The position numbers and the translations under genes are program-made. A model generated the notes under the pieces. The model was not told the origin of the DNA, made no database searches, and was given only the letters and a program-made list of their open reading frames with translations. From assembly GCA_902518985.1 (NCBI GenBank), contig CABYIF010000013.1:1-41607 (forward strand): a DNA stretch of 41,607 bases, read 5' to 3'. Positions within the stretch are counted from its first letter, which is position 1. The number at the start of each line of letters is the position of its first letter. The stretch is from an uncultured Alphaproteobacteria bacterium. GTDB taxonomy: Bacteria; Pseudomonadota; Alphaproteobacteria; HIMB59; GCA-002718135. Below are positions 1-13,345 of this stretch, piece after piece.

Positions 1-1076
1 ATGCCCTTGTTCCTGTTGGAAGAGGTCAACGTGAACTTATTATTGGTGATAGACAGACTGGTAAAACAGCTGTTGCAATTGATACCATATTAAACCAAAA
101 ATCTGTTAACCAATCTAACAATGAAAAAGAAAAACTTTATTGTATCTACGTTGCAATTGGACAAAAAAGATCAACTGTTGCTCAAATTGTTAAAACTTTA
201 GAGGATAATGGCGCAATGGAATACACTATTGTTGTATCTGCAACAGCATCTGAACCTGCTCCTCTGCAATTTTTATCAGCTTATACAGGTTGTACAATGG
301 GTGAGTATTTTAGAGATAATGGAATGCACGCTCTAATAGTTTATGATGATTTATCTAAACAAGCAGTTGCTTACAGACAAATGTCCCTATTGTTAAGAAG
401 ACCGCCAGGGCGTGAAGCATATCCTGGAGACGTATTTTACATCCACAGCCGTCTTCTTGAAAGAGCTGCTAAAATGAGTGATGAACATGGTGGTGGAAGT
501 TTAACTGCCCTGCCAATTATTGAAACTCAAGCTGGTGACTTGTCTGCTTATATTCCAACGAATGTTATATCTATTACAGATGGACAAATATTCTTGGAAA
601 CTAACCTATTCTTTGCTGGTATTCGACCTGCCATTAACGTTGGTTTGTCGGTTAGTCGTGTTGGTTCAGCTGCACAAACAAAAGCAATGAAAAAAATTGC
701 TGGTCCAGTAAAACTTGAACTTGCACAGTATCGTGAGATGGCTGCGTTTGCTCAGTTTGCATCAGATCTTGATGCATCAACAAAACAACTACTTGATAGA
801 GGTGCAAGACTTGTTGAAATCTTAAAACAAGGTCAGTATTCACCACTAACAGTATCAGAGCAAGTTGTATCTATTTATGCCGGTGTTCGAGGATATTTAG
901 ATAAAGTAGCTGTAGGTGATGTTGTGCGTTTTGAAACTGAGGCCCTAAATGAAGTTAGAACTAATCATTCTGACTTATTAGACGCTATCTCTAATGAAAA
1001 AGAATTATCGCAAGAGAATGATGATAAATTAAAATCAATCTTGGATAATCTTGTAGAAAAATTTACGAGCAACTAA
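1..1076 (+). CDS. atpA: ATP synthase F1 subunit alpha (5' truncated by window edge)
   Basis: Nucleotide-binding, mostly regulatory subunit of the F1 sector of ATP synthase, which makes ATP at the cytoplasmic face of the inner membrane. The reading frame is open from base 3, and the first visible residues contain the alpha-type Walker A motif GDRQTGKT (bases 45-68). The protein therefore continues upstream of the window; about 357 residues are visible of an expected ~510. Also visible are the alpha-family stretch GEYFRDNG, the conserved PGREAYPGD segment and the [10 protein letters not shown] arginine-finger region. The first in-frame ATG at base 216 is internal, not a start. atpG begins 3 bases after the stop, so the two are co-transcribed in the standard A-G-D-C order. 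Confidence 0.98.
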   Translation, partial: ALVPVGRGQRELIIGDRQTGKTAVAIDTILNQKSVNQSNNEKEKLYCIYVAIGQKRSTVAQIVKTLEDNGAMEYTIVVSATASEPAPLQFLSAYTGCTMGEYFRDNGMHALIVYDDLSKQAVAYRQMSLLLRRPPGREAYPGDVFYIHSRLLERAAKMSDEHGGGSLTALPIIETQAGDLSAYIPTNVISITDGQIFLETNLFFAGIRPAINVGLSVSRVGSAAQTKAMKKIAGPVKLELAQYREMAAFAQFASDLDASTKQLLDRGARLVEILKQGQYSPLTVSEQVVSIYAGVRGYLDKVAVGDVVRFETEALNEVRTNHSDLLDAISNEKELSQENDDKLKSILDNLVEKFTSN

Positions 1077-1079
1077 TTA

Positions 1080-3408
<2,329 letters not shown>

Positions 3409-3409
<1 letters not shown>

Positions 3410-3807
3410 TGGCAACAATCTCTTTTGATTTAGTTTCACCTGAAAATCTCATATTTAATGATAAGGCTGGAATGATTATTGTTCCAGGAAAGGATGGCGA
3501 TCTTGGTGTTCTTCCTGGACACAGCAAAGTGATGTCTTCATTAAGACCTGGAAGAGTTATGGTTTATGGTGAAGATAAAAACTTACTCAAGGCATTTTTT
3601 GTATCTGGTGGTTTTGCAGAAATAAATCCAGAAAAATGTATTGTTCTTGCAGAAAGTGTTGTTGAATTAAATACACTTGAAAAATCCTTAATTGAAAAAG
3701 AAATACAAGACTTGGAAAATGAAGAGAATAAAAAATCTAAAGAAAAACTTTTAGTTGCTAATGCCAAACTTGAGGCTATTGACGCCAAGTTTTATGATAA
3801 GATTTAA
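3409..3807 (+). CDS. atpC: ATP synthase F1 subunit epsilon
   Basis: Epsilon subunit of the F1 central stalk, which links gamma to the c-ring and can inhibit ATP hydrolysis. The 132-residue protein has the N-terminal beta-sandwich pattern (SFDLVSPENLIF, GDLGVLPGHSKVMSSLRPG) and a C-terminal helical hairpin rich in Glu and Lys. It starts inside the atpD stop (TAATG) and is the last gene of the operon. Its TAA stop overlaps the stop codon of the convergent rppH within a shared TTAA, leaving no room for an intrinsic terminator. Confidence 0.96.
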
Positions 3808-4268
3808 TTAAACAATTCTTTAAACTCTATTAATATCTTTTCATAAACAACCCTTTTAAAAGGAACGATGTTTTCAACTAGTAAATTATGATCGGACCAC
3901 TTCCACTCACTAAATTCTGGATTTTCAGTACTTACATCAATCTCTTCTTCTCTGCCTTTAAATCTGAAAGCAAACCATTTTTGTGTTTGACCTATATAAA
4001 TATTACCCCAAGGTAGAGTTGCTAGAGTTTCAGAAGGAATTTCATAATTAATCCATTGTTTGGACCGCTTAATCATATCTGCATTATCTGTACCAATCTC
4101 CTCCTTCATTTCGCGCCATACCGCTTCCTCTGGATTTTCATTCTCGTCAATACCTCCTTGAGGCATTTGCCAATGACCACTTGGATGATCTAATCTTCTA
4201 CCAACCAAAATTTTATTATCTGAGTTGATGATCATCATTCCGACACATCTTCTGTATTTAGATTCCAT
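3804..4268 (-). CDS. rppH: RNA pyrophosphohydrolase (Nudix family, RppH/IalA type)
   Basis: Removes pyrophosphate from the 5' triphosphate end of RNA, starting 5'-end-dependent mRNA decay in the cytoplasm. The 154-residue protein has a complete Nudix box at residues 38-60 (G38, E44, R52-E53, E56-E57, G59). It also carries the RppH-type lead-in HWQMPQGGI and the downstream IYIGQTQKWFAF, matching the IGQKQKWF of the E. coli enzyme; these separate it from other Nudix hydrolases. It is the last gene of the minus-strand run, 2 bases after ctpA. The ctpA-rppH adjacency is common in Alphaproteobacteria. It converges on atpC with a 4-base overlap. Confidence 0.93.
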   Translation of the reverse strand: MESKYRRCVGMMIINSDNKILVGRRLDHPSGHWQMPQGGIDENENPEEAVWREMKEEIGTDNADMIKRSKQWINYEIPSETLATLPWGNIYIGQTQKWFAFRFKGREEEIDVSTENPEFSEWKWSDHNLLVENIVPFKRVVYEKILIEFKELFN

Positions 4269-4270
4269 AT

Positions 4271-5575
4271 TTATTGAATTGTTTCTTTATAAAGACTAAC
4301 TCCCCGAATTAAATCTATTGCTCTTTGCAGCTGGTAATCAACTGCAAGTCTTTTTTCAAATAAAGTCAGTTCTTCTTCAATATCTTGTTCATTGTTTTCA
4401 TTTTCGTCATTACCATTGTCTAAAGAATCTTTAAGATCAGCTTCTGAAAACCTTTTATACTCAAATGACTCAAACTCACCCTGTTCAATTATAATGTCAG
4501 GTGTAATACCTTTTCCCTGAATAGACTCTCCAGAAGGAGTATAGTATCTTGCAGTCGTAAGTCTAATTCCAGTTAAATCGTCAGTGTTTGAAACTTGGAA
4601 TGGCATAATTGTTTGTACTGAACCTTTCCCAAAAGATTGTGTTCCAATAATTATTGCTCTTCTATGATCTTGAAGAGCACCTGCTACAATCTCTGAAGCT
4701 GAAGCAGATCCTCCATCTATTATTACCACAAGAGGTTTACCATTAGTCCTATCACTTTTTTTTGCTCTGTATCTTCTAATGTCTTTTTTATCTCTACCTC
4801 TAGTTGAGACAATTTCTCCTCTCTCAAGAAAAATATCTGTTACTTTAACTGCTTGCGTAAGTAAACCCCCAGGATTAGATCGGACATCTAGAACATATCC
4901 ACTTATCTTTGAATCAGAATTTGAATCGATTTTTTTAATAGCATCAATTAACCCTTTTTCAGTTTGTTCATTAAAAGAAGTTATTCTTAAATATCCTACG
5001 TCATCAACTATCTCACTTTTAACTGATCGAATTTTTATAAAATCTCTAATGATTTCTAATTCAAATGGCTCTGTATTTTCTCGTGATATTGTAACCATTA
5101 TTGGCTCACCTTTATCACCTCGCATCAGCTCAACTGCTTCATTTAGTGTTAATCCAAAAACTGGAGTATCATCAATTTGAATAATATAATCTCCTGCTAA
5201 AATTCCAGCATCATATGCGGGTGTATCTTCTATTGGTGCAATTACCTTTACAAAACCTTCCTCCATAGTAATCTCAATACCAAGACCTCCGAATTTACCC
5301 TTTGTATCCATCTGCATTTCCTGCCAAACTTCTTCGTTCATATAGCCAGAGTGTGGATCTAATCCAGAAAGCATACCGTCAATTGCTTTCTCTATTAATT
5401 CTTGATCAGAGACTTCTTCAACGTAAGAAGACCTAACACGATCGAATACTTGTCCAAATAAATCTAAATATTTATATTTTTCCTCATCAGTTGAAGCCTC
5501 TAATTTTAATGGATACAGAAAGAGTGTTAAAAGTAATATATACACAAAGCTAAAGAAATTATTTTTTATATTCAT
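4271..5575 (-). CDS. ctpA: Carboxy-terminal processing peptidase (S41 family, PDZ domain)
   Basis: Exported serine peptidase that trims C termini of envelope proteins. The 434-residue protein starts with a hydrophobic signal segment (about residues 8-27), followed by an N-terminal helical region, a PDZ domain (about residues 90-175; FGGLGIEI, AGDYIIQIDD) and the S41 catalytic domain. The Ser/Lys site is intact: the central Ser of SASASE and the Lys of SFGKGSVQ have the same spacing as S430 and K455 of E. coli Prc, and the intervening Asp (ALQD) is also present. The acidic, Asn-rich linker near the C terminus (about residues 385-405) is variable. It begins 4 bases after rsfS. The rlmH and M23-peptidase genes often found between rsfS and ctpA in relatives are absent. 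Confidence 0.93.
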   Translation of the reverse strand: MNIKNNFFSFVYILLLTLFLYPLKLEASTDEEKYKYLDLFGQVFDRVRSSYVEEVSDQELIEKAIDGMLSGLDPHSGYMNEEVWQEMQMDTKGKFGGLGIEITMEEGFVKVIAPIEDTPAYDAGILAGDYIIQIDDTPVFGLTLNEAVELMRGDKGEPIMVTISRENTEPFELEIIRDFIKIRSVKSEIVDDVGYLRITSFNEQTEKGLIDAIKKIDSNSDSKISGYVLDVRSNPGGLLTQAVKVTDIFLERGEIVSTRGRDKKDIRRYRAKKSDRTNGKPLVVIIDGGSASASEIVAGALQDHRRAIIIGTQSFGKGSVQTIMPFQVSNTDDLTGIRLTTARYYTPSGESIQGKGITPDIIIEQGEFESFEYKRFSEADLKDSLDNGNDENENNEQDIEEELTLFEKRLAVDYQLQRAIDLIRGVSLYKETIQ

Positions 5576-5579
5576 ATTA

Positions 5580-5930
5580 TTAAGCTAGTTTAGTTTCTGA
5601 TGAATCAAAGCTTACTTCCCACAATTTTTCTAAACTATATAGGTCTCTTATTTCTTGTCTAAATAAATGTACGATTATTGATCCTGCATCTACAATTATC
5701 CAGTCGCATTGAGGTCTTCCTTCAGGATTTGGGCAGCTTATTCCAAGCTTCTTTAATTTCTTTGTTAGATCATCTGCTATTGCATCAGCATGTCTAGTTG
5801 ATCTACAGGTTGCAATAATGAAATTATCTGCAATTGAGGACTTGTTAGACAAATCAATTAGCTTAAGATTTTCTGCCTTAGCGTCATCTAATATAGATAA
5901 AATATAATCTGATAAAGAAATTTTACTAAT
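5580..5930 (-). CDS. rsfS: Ribosomal silencing factor RsfS (probable AUU start)
   Basis: Binds ribosomal protein L14 (uL14) and blocks subunit joining when nutrients are scarce. The domain is clear: LDDAKAENLKLIDL, then KSSIADNFIIATCRSTRHA, then CDWIIVDAGSIIVHLF. The only ordinary start codon in frame is a TTG at 5850-5852, which would delete the conserved first ~26 residues of the fold. The open frame continues upstream to a TAA at 5940-5942 with no ATG, GTG or other TTG. The best start is ATT at 5928-5930, with AGAGGT at 5935-5940 four bases before it. This gives 116 residues, the usual family size, and a 5-base overlap with the nadD stop. The domain call is secure; the start codon is inferred. 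Confidence 0.9.
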   Translation of the reverse strand: MSKISLSDYILSILDDAKAENLKLIDLSNKSSIADNFIIATCRSTRHADAIADDLTKKLKKLGISCPNPEGRPQCDWIIVDAGSIIVHLFRQEIRDLYSLEKLWEVSFDSSETKLA

Positions 5931-6507
5931 TTTTACCTCTTAATTTTTCTCTTTGATTTCTAATTTCTGTTGATGATATCTTAATTTCTTTATTTTCAAC
6001 AATTGTCCAAGATGGCAATTTATTGAAATTTTCTAAAATAATATCAGATCCTAATATTTTACTTTGGATATATTTTTTTGAAGCAATACTTTTCAATGCT
6101 CTTGTATTATATCCATGTCTTTTAAAAATAACAATAGACATATTATCAAATATTTTTTGCCATTTTTGCCATTTATGAAAACTTATAAGATTATCAGCAC
6201 CCATTAACCAAAAAAATTTGATATTTTTATAATAATTTAAAATATAGTTTAATGTTTTATAAGAATAACTTGATCCAATTTTTTTCTCAATTTCTTTTAC
6301 AATTATTGGATAGTTTCTTGTTAAATTTCTGCAATTCATAACTCGCTCATGGTAGGTAGCTGGTTTTGAAATCTTAAGAGGATTCTGTGGAGTAACTATC
6401 CACCAAACTTCATCAAGTTTAAGAATTTTTATTGCCTCTAAAGAAATAAACAAATGCCCTTTATGTGGGGGGTCAAAAGATCCGCCAAGCAAACCTATTT
6501 TTTTCAA
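5926..6507 (-). CDS. nadD: Nicotinate-nucleotide adenylyltransferase
   Basis: Converts nicotinate mononucleotide and ATP to deamido-NAD in the cytoplasm (NAD biosynthesis). The 193-residue protein begins with the nucleotidyltransferase signature GLLGGSFDPPHKGH (HxGH-type motif) and ends with the second signature ISSTEIR, both required for ATP binding. FWLMGADNLISFHKW is also typical. The start is a TTG at 6505-6507, preceded by AGGA about 10 bases upstream in the end of proA. No better ATG exists between the proA stop and the conserved N terminus. The proA-nadD-rsfS order is conserved in Alphaproteobacteria. Confidence 0.94.
   Translation of the reverse strand: MKKIGLLGGSFDPPHKGHLFISLEAIKILKLDEVWWIVTPQNPLKISKPATYHERVMNCRNLTRNYPIIVKEIEKKIGSSYSYKTLNYILNYYKNIKFFWLMGADNLISFHKWQKWQKIFDNMSIVIFKRHGYNTRALKSIASKKYIQSKILGSDIILENFNKLPSWTIVENKEIKISSTEIRNQREKLRGKN
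5935..5940 (-). promoter_or_regulatory. Ribosome-binding site for rsfS
   Basis: AGAGGT on the minus strand, separated by AAAA from an ATT codon at 5928-5930. GAGG sits at the optimal 5-base distance from that codon and about 80 bases from the only TTG in frame. This is the main reason for preferring the AUU start. It lies within the last codons of nadD, so translation may be coupled. Confidence 0.65.
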
Positions 6508-7757
6508 TTAAGGTCTTTCCTGACCATTTCCATCAACAACATATTTAAATGTTGTAAGATGTTTTGTTCCAACAGGCCCACGTACATGTATTTTATCAGT
6601 AGAAATTCCAATTTCTGCACCAAATCCAAACTCTCCACCATCAGCAAATTGAGTCGATGCGTTTTTTAAAATTATTGCACTATCGATTTTATTGTAAAAA
6701 TTTTTAAATGTTTCATTGTTATTTGTAATTATTGACTCTGTATGGCCAGAAGAATAATTATTTATATGATTTATTGCTTCTTCAACACCAGAAACAATTT
6801 TAACTGATAAAATTTTATCTAAGTATTCAAGTGACCAATCATTTTCATCAGCAATTTTAAAATTTTTATCTAAAGATTTTATAAATTCATCACCTCTTAT
6901 TTCACAATTTGCTTCTTTCAAAGGACTTAATATTCTCATAGACTTATCTTTAATACTACTATCTATTAAAAGTGTTTCAGCTGCGCCACAAATTTCAGGC
7001 CTTCTCATTTTACTATTAAAGACAACTTTTTCTGCAATATTTAAATCAGCATCTTTATCTATAAATACATGACAAATTCCGTCCAGATGTTTAATGACAG
7101 GAATTTTGCTTAAAGAATTAATTTTTTCAATAAGCCCTTTTCCTCCTCGTGGAATAACTACATCGATATAATTCTGCATACCAAGTAAATAATCTACTGC
7201 TTCTCTATCTGGAGTATCTATCATTTGAACACAATGATTTGGAAGTCCTGCTTCGTTAAAAGATTGAATTATATTTTTAACAAGTTCTTTAGAACTATGA
7301 AAGCTATCACTTCCTCCACGTAAAATAATACAGTTTCCAGACTTTATAGATAAACATGAAGCATCAATTGTTACATTTGGTCTGGACTCATAAATTACCC
7401 CTAATACCCCCAAAGGTGTAGATATTTTTCTAAATTTTAAACCATTAGGCCTTTCCCACTCTTCAAGTGTTAATCCAATTGGATCAGGTATACCAATTAT
7501 ATCTTCAATACTTACAATTAATCCTTCTATAGATTTATCAGTAAGAGTTAATCTGTTCATAAGAGGATTTGATAATGATTTTTTTTTACCATTTTCAAGA
7601 TCAACATTATTTGCCGCCAAAATTTTATCTTTGTTTTTTGAAATATTTTTGATTAAAAAAGAGAGAGCTGAATTTTTTTGATCATTACTACATAACTTCA
7701 TCTCAAAAGAGGCTTTCTTAGCTTTTTTACCCAGTTCTAAAATATTTTGTTTTATAC

Positions 7758-7761
<4 letters not shown>
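6508..7761 (-). CDS. proA: Glutamate-5-semialdehyde dehydrogenase (gamma-glutamyl phosphate reductase)
   Basis: NADPH-dependent reduction of gamma-glutamyl phosphate to glutamate semialdehyde, the second step of proline synthesis. The 417-residue length is normal. Family features include PLGVLGVIYESRPNVTIDA, the glycine-rich LRGGSDS, and the active-site region in which MRRPEICGAAETLL supplies the catalytic Cys (of EICGAAE). GGEFGFGAEIGIST near the C terminus is also typical. The start overlaps the proB stop as ATGA, so both proline enzymes are translationally coupled. The coding is notably rich in Lys, Asn and Ile, as expected from composition. Confidence 0.97.
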
Positions 7762-9861
<2,100 letters not shown>

Positions 9862-9870
9862 TTAAAGTTT

Positions 9871-10128
9871 TTATTGTTGTGTGGGAACAACAGAAACAAA
9901 AGTTCTAACTCTTGTTTTTTTAAAAGTAACTTTTCCATTTTTGGTTGCAAAAATTGTATGATCTTTCCCGATACCTACGTTGTCACCTGGATGAAATTTA
10001 GTTCCGCGTTGTCTAACAATAATATTACCTGCAATAACATTTTCCCCACCAAATTTTTTTACTCCAAGTCTACGTCCAGCAGAATCTCTTCCATTTCTTG
10101 AACTACCACCTGCTTTTTTAGTTGCCAT
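9871..10128 (-). CDS. rpmA: 50S ribosomal protein L27
   Basis: bL27, whose N-terminal tail reaches the peptidyl-transferase centre. The 85-residue protein opens with the invariant [18 protein letters not shown], immediately after the initiator, and continues with [11 protein letters not shown] and [13 protein letters not shown]. There is no cleavable N-terminal extension of the Firmicute type. The start codon overlaps the rplU stop by one base (TAATG), giving tightly coupled synthesis of L21 and L27. Confidence 0.98.
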   Translation of the reverse strand: MATKKAGGSSRNGRDSAGRRLGVKKFGGENVIAGNIIVRQRGTKFHPGDNVGIGKDHTIFATKNGKVTFKKTRVRTFVSVVPTQQ

Positions 10129-10646
10129 TACTTATCTTCTTTATTTTTGTTTGTTTTTTTAGCAACTTTCTTTACAGATTTTTTCTTAACCGGTGAAGCT
10201 TTATTTATAGTTTTTTTTGTTACAACTTTCTTTTTTGTTACTTTGGTATCTTTGGTTTCAGTCTTTTTTTGAGTTTCTTTGGTATCAGTTTTTTGTGATT
10301 TTTTTGTTTCAGGCGGTGCAGTTGATTTTTTTCCATCAAATGAAATTGTTTCAATTCTCAAAACGGTCAAATACTGTCTGTGTCCTTGAGTAAGTCTATA
10401 ATTCTGTCTTTTTCTTTTTTTAAAAACAATTATTTTTTTATCTCTAATTTGATCAATAATTTTTGCTTCAACAGAAGCATCTTTTAATAATGGTTCACCA
10501 ATGCTATTAGTTTTAGAGTCAGAAATTGCTAGCACATCTGTAAATGATACTTTATCACCTTTAGAACCACTAAGTTTTTCAACCTTTAGTATTTCCCCAG
10601 CTTTTGCTGAGTATTGTTTTCCACCTGTTTTAAATATAGCTAGCAT
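10128..10646 (-). CDS. rplU: 50S ribosomal protein L21 with long basic C-terminal tail
   Basis: bL21, a 23S rRNA-binding protein. Residues 1 to about 103 are the standard domain ([20 protein letters not shown], then [17 protein letters not shown] near the C-terminal end). Residues from about 105 to 172 form an extra low-complexity tail made mostly of Lys, Thr, Glu and Val. L21 is normally ~103 residues; alphaproteobacterial versions are often longer, but the tails differ. The tail could bind rRNA or simply be disordered. A plausible promoter lies just upstream, and rpmA follows with a 1-base overlap. Confidence 0.96.
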   Translation of the reverse strand: MLAIFKTGGKQYSAKAGEILKVEKLSGSKGDKVSFTDVLAISDSKTNSIGEPLLKDASVEAKIIDQIRDKKIIVFKKRKRQNYRLTQGHRQYLTVLRIETISFDGKKSTAPPETKKSQKTDTKETQKKTETKDTKVTKKKVVTKKTINKASPVKKKSVKKVAKKTNKNKEDK

Positions 10647-10662
10647 TGTATTTTTTTCGGGG

Positions 10663-10689
10663 TTTATAGTGAAGCCTATAAATAGTCAA
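10663..10689 (-). promoter_or_regulatory. Candidate sigma-70-type promoter for rplU-rpmA
   Basis: On the minus strand TTGACT (10684-10689) is followed after 15 bases by TATAAA (10663-10668). This is the only such pair in the 80-base gloB-rplU gap. Transcription would start about 10 bases before the rplU ATG, giving an almost leaderless mRNA; no ribosome-binding site is visible before that ATG. The spacing is shorter than the ideal 17, so confidence is moderate. Confidence 0.4.
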
Positions 10690-10726
10690 ACTAAAAATTT
10701 GGCAATTTTGCTTAAAAATTTAGTAT

Positions 10727-11488
10727 TTAGAAACAATCCTTTTTTTCTCTTAGATATTTAAATAATTCAAAATTTTTTAACATTAATTCTCTTTTAATTA
10801 ACTCTCCTATTTGGGAGTCTTGATTTAAAAACAAATTATGTGACTTTTCATCTAATAAATTAAATGGAACAGATTTATTTGAAATAGCAAGGTCGCTTTC
10901 AATTTTATGGCGAATATCTGAATATAATTTTTTTTTATCCAGAATGTTCTCAAGAAAATTTAGATTATTTAAAGTATACTCATGCCCACAATAAACAATA
11001 ACATTATCATCAAGTTCATTAATTTTTTTTAGACTTGAATACATTTGATTCAAAGTTCCTTCAAATACTCTACCACAACCTAGTCTAAATAATGTATCTC
11101 CACAAAATAAAATTTTATTGTGATCATCATAATAAATTATATGATCTAATGTATGTCCTGGCGTGGAAATAATTTTGAAAGAATTAATGTGTGTATCCAC
11201 TTCATCATTGTGATTTAAAACATATCTTGTATTTTCTATAAATGCATTTGGAGAGTGAATGTTTACTTTTGGAAAATTTTTAATAATATCTCCAATTCCA
11301 CTAGTATGATCTTTATGATGGTGTGTAATAAATACATCTTTTATTTTCAAACTATTTTTATTAATATATTTTAAGATTGGCAGGCTCTCAGCTGGGTCAA
11401 TTAAAGAGGCATCTCCGTTATTATTATACAATATGTAAGAATAATTATCTTTTAGTTGATTAATGATTTTAACATTGATTTTGTCCAT
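10727..11488 (-). CDS. gloB: Hydroxyacylglutathione hydrolase (glyoxalase II)
   Basis: Metallo-beta-lactamase-fold enzyme that hydrolyses S-lactoylglutathione to D-lactate and glutathione, completing methylglyoxal detoxification. The binuclear metal site is complete: THHHKDHTSG (HxHxDH), the His of TPGHTLDH, the Asp of FCGDTLF, and CGHEYT. RLGCGRVFEG is diagnostic for glyoxalase II. The start chosen is ATG at 11486-11488, which overlaps the metW stop as TGATG; a TTG one codon upstream is the alternative. Length is about 253 residues, normal for the family. It commonly follows metX-metW in Alphaproteobacteria. Confidence 0.93.
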   Translation of the reverse strand: MDKINVKIINQLKDNYSYILYNNNGDASLIDPAESLPILKYINKNSLKIKDVFITHHHKDHTSGIGDIIKNFPKVNIHSPNAFIENTRYVLNHNDEVDTHINSFKIISTPGHTLDHIIYYDDHNKILFCGDTLFRLGCGRVFEGTLNQMYSSLKKINELDDNVIVYCGHEYTLNNLNFLENILDKKKLYSDIRHKIESDLAISNKSVPFNLLDEKSHNLFLNQDSQIGELIKRELMLKNFELFKYLREKKDCF

Positions 11489-12171
11489 CAACTAACAATT
11501 ACTGAATTTTTATTAAAAATTTCTTTGGTTGATTTTATCTTTATTGGCTCAAAATTTTTATAACTAAGTAAAAAAATTGCTTCATGAGTAAAAAAATTAA
11601 CTCCTGCAAAAGATTCACTTATGTCAAATTGCTTTCCTCTAGAAGTTAAGCCGATACTTTTTTCAACTATTATATTCATATCACTACAGAGTTTTAAAAA
11701 ATCCTTAATTGTAAAGAAATGAATATTAGGTGTATCATACCAAGTATATGGTAGACTTTCAGTAACAGGCATTCTTCCGGAAACTAATAGTTGAAATCGA
11801 ATTTTCCAATGGCCAAAATTAGGAAATGAGACAATTGCTTTTGAACCAATTCTTAATAGTTCAGATAATATTTCTTTAGGTTTCATCATTGCCTGTAATG
11901 TTTGGCTCAAAATCACATAATCAAAACTATTATTAGAATATTGTGAGAGATCAAGCTCTGCATCACCATGGATAACATTAAATCCCTTAGCAATGGCTTT
12001 AGATGCTAAATCTCTATCTAGCTCTATGCCGTGAGTTGTTGCATTTAAATTTTTTTCAAGTTGCTCCATCAGCATACCATCACCACAGCCAATATCTAAA
12101 ATACTTCTATTTTCATCTATTAAGGTTTCTATCAGTTTCCAATCTTTTCTAATGCTTGAAATTCTATTCAT
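11488..12171 (-). CDS. metW: Methionine biosynthesis protein MetW
   Basis: SAM-dependent methyltransferase-fold protein that partners MetX. The 227-residue protein has motif I ILDIGCGDGMLMEQL, the acidic post-motif GIELD, and the MetW-specific YVILSQTLQAMMKP and SFPNFGHWKIRFQLLVSGRMPVT-type region, which is split here by ordinary variation. Recent family knowledge holds that MetW forms a complex with MetX and stimulates it. The 8-base overlap with metX and the 1-base overlap with gloB support one transcript under the upstream riboswitch. Confidence 0.92.
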   Translation of the reverse strand: MNRISSIRKDWKLIETLIDENRSILDIGCGDGMLMEQLEKNLNATTHGIELDRDLASKAIAKGFNVIHGDAELDLSQYSNNSFDYVILSQTLQAMMKPKEILSELLRIGSKAIVSFPNFGHWKIRFQLLVSGRMPVTESLPYTWYDTPNIHFFTIKDFLKLCSDMNIIVEKSIGLTSRGKQFDISESFAGVNFFTHEAIFLLSYKNFEPIKIKSTKEIFNKNSVIVS

Positions 12172-13315
12172 TTATTTCCTCAAAGTTACTTAATAGGAAA
12201 CCATTTATCAGATTATCTAATTGTGGCTCATCTAACAAAAAACTATCATGACCCTTATCAGTTTCAATTTCTAAAAAACTCACTTTTCTCGAAAGATTAT
12301 TTAAATCATTAACAATAATTTTACTCTCTTGAGTAGGAAACAACCAATCAGAACTAAAAGAAACAATTAGATACTTGATATGATTATTAGGATTTTGACT
12401 AAATTCTATTTTTCTTTTAAATTTTTCATCATAATCAAAGTAATCCATGGCTCTTGTTAAATAAAGATAGGAATTTGCATCAAATCTATCCACAAATGAT
12501 TTGCCTTGATATCTCAAATAGCTCTCAACTTGAAAATCGGCATCGAAACCAAATGAAATAATATCACGAGATTGTAATTTTCTTCCAAATTTTCTATGCA
12601 TCGCATCTTCTGAAAGGTATGTTATGTGAGCTATCATTCTAGCAACAGATAAACCGCGCTCAGGTCTTTCATTATAATTAAAATATCTGCCTTTTTTCCA
12701 GACTGGGTCGCTCATAATTGCTTGTCTGCCTACTTCATGAAAGGCTATGTTTTGTGCTGAGTGTTTTAAAGCACCTGCTATATGAATAATATTTGATATT
12801 TTTTCAGGAAAATCAATTGACCATTGTAGTGCTTGCATAGCCCCCATTGATCCACCAACAACTGAAAATAATTTTGTTATATTCAAACCATCAATAAGAA
12901 TTGATTGGGCTTTAACCATATCTTTAATAGTTACTGAAGGAAAGTCTCCACCATAAATAGATTTATTTTCTTCATTTATTTCTTTTGGCCCAGTTGATCC
13001 TGCACATCCCCCTATTACATTCGAACAAATTACGAAAAATTTATTTGTATCTATAGGTTTGTTTGGTCCAACCATTCTTGACCACCATCCATCTTTTCCA
13101 GTAATTGGATTATGTCCAGTGACATACTGGTCTCCTGTAAGTGCATGACAAACCAAAATCGCATTAGTTTTTTTACTATTTAGCTTTCCAAATGTTTTAA
13201 ATGCAATTTTTAAATTTTTAATTTTTTCACCAGACTCTAAACTAAAATTAGCATTATTTATAATTGCAACAGAACATTCTAGCGTATTATCAGTTTTAAT
13301 TTTTATATCACTCAT
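12164..13315 (-). CDS. metX: Homoserine O-acetyltransferase
   Basis: Transfers an acetyl group from acetyl-CoA to homoserine, the entry step into methionine synthesis by sulfhydrylation. It is an alpha/beta-hydrolase-fold enzyme of 383 residues. The catalytic Ser is in VVGGSMGAMQALQW; the Asp/His pair is supplied by the FSSDWLFP and DKGHDSFLLD segments. Other MetX features are CHALTGDQYV, the GKDGWWSRMVGP segment and NVIGGCAGSTGP. Since some MetX-family members use succinyl-CoA, the acyl donor is inferred. It is preceded by a SAM-II-type riboswitch and pairs functionally with metY at 23782. Confidence 0.96.
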   Translation of the reverse strand: MSDIKIKTDNTLECSVAIINNANFSLESGEKIKNLKIAFKTFGKLNSKKTNAILVCHALTGDQYVTGHNPITGKDGWWSRMVGPNKPIDTNKFFVICSNVIGGCAGSTGPKEINEENKSIYGGDFPSVTIKDMVKAQSILIDGLNITKLFSVVGGSMGAMQALQWSIDFPEKISNIIHIAGALKHSAQNIAFHEVGRQAIMSDPVWKKGRYFNYNERPERGLSVARMIAHITYLSEDAMHRKFGRKLQSRDIISFGFDADFQVESYLRYQGKSFVDRFDANSYLYLTRAMDYFDYDEKFKRKIEFSQNPNNHIKYLIVSFSSDWLFPTQESKIIVNDLNNLSRKVSFLEIETDKGHDSFLLDEPQLDNLINGFLLSNFEEINE

Positions 13316-13345
13316 AGTTTGTGACCTATTGAGTAGATTGTAATG

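Noticed and set aside
5580-5852. rsfS starting at the TTG at 5850-5852 (90 residues)
   Set aside because: It would remove conserved N-terminal residues that are plainly encoded upstream in the same frame.
10690-10726. AT-rich partial inverted repeat between gloB and rplU as a terminator
   Set aside because: Pairing is short, broken and without a GC core or U-tract in the right place.
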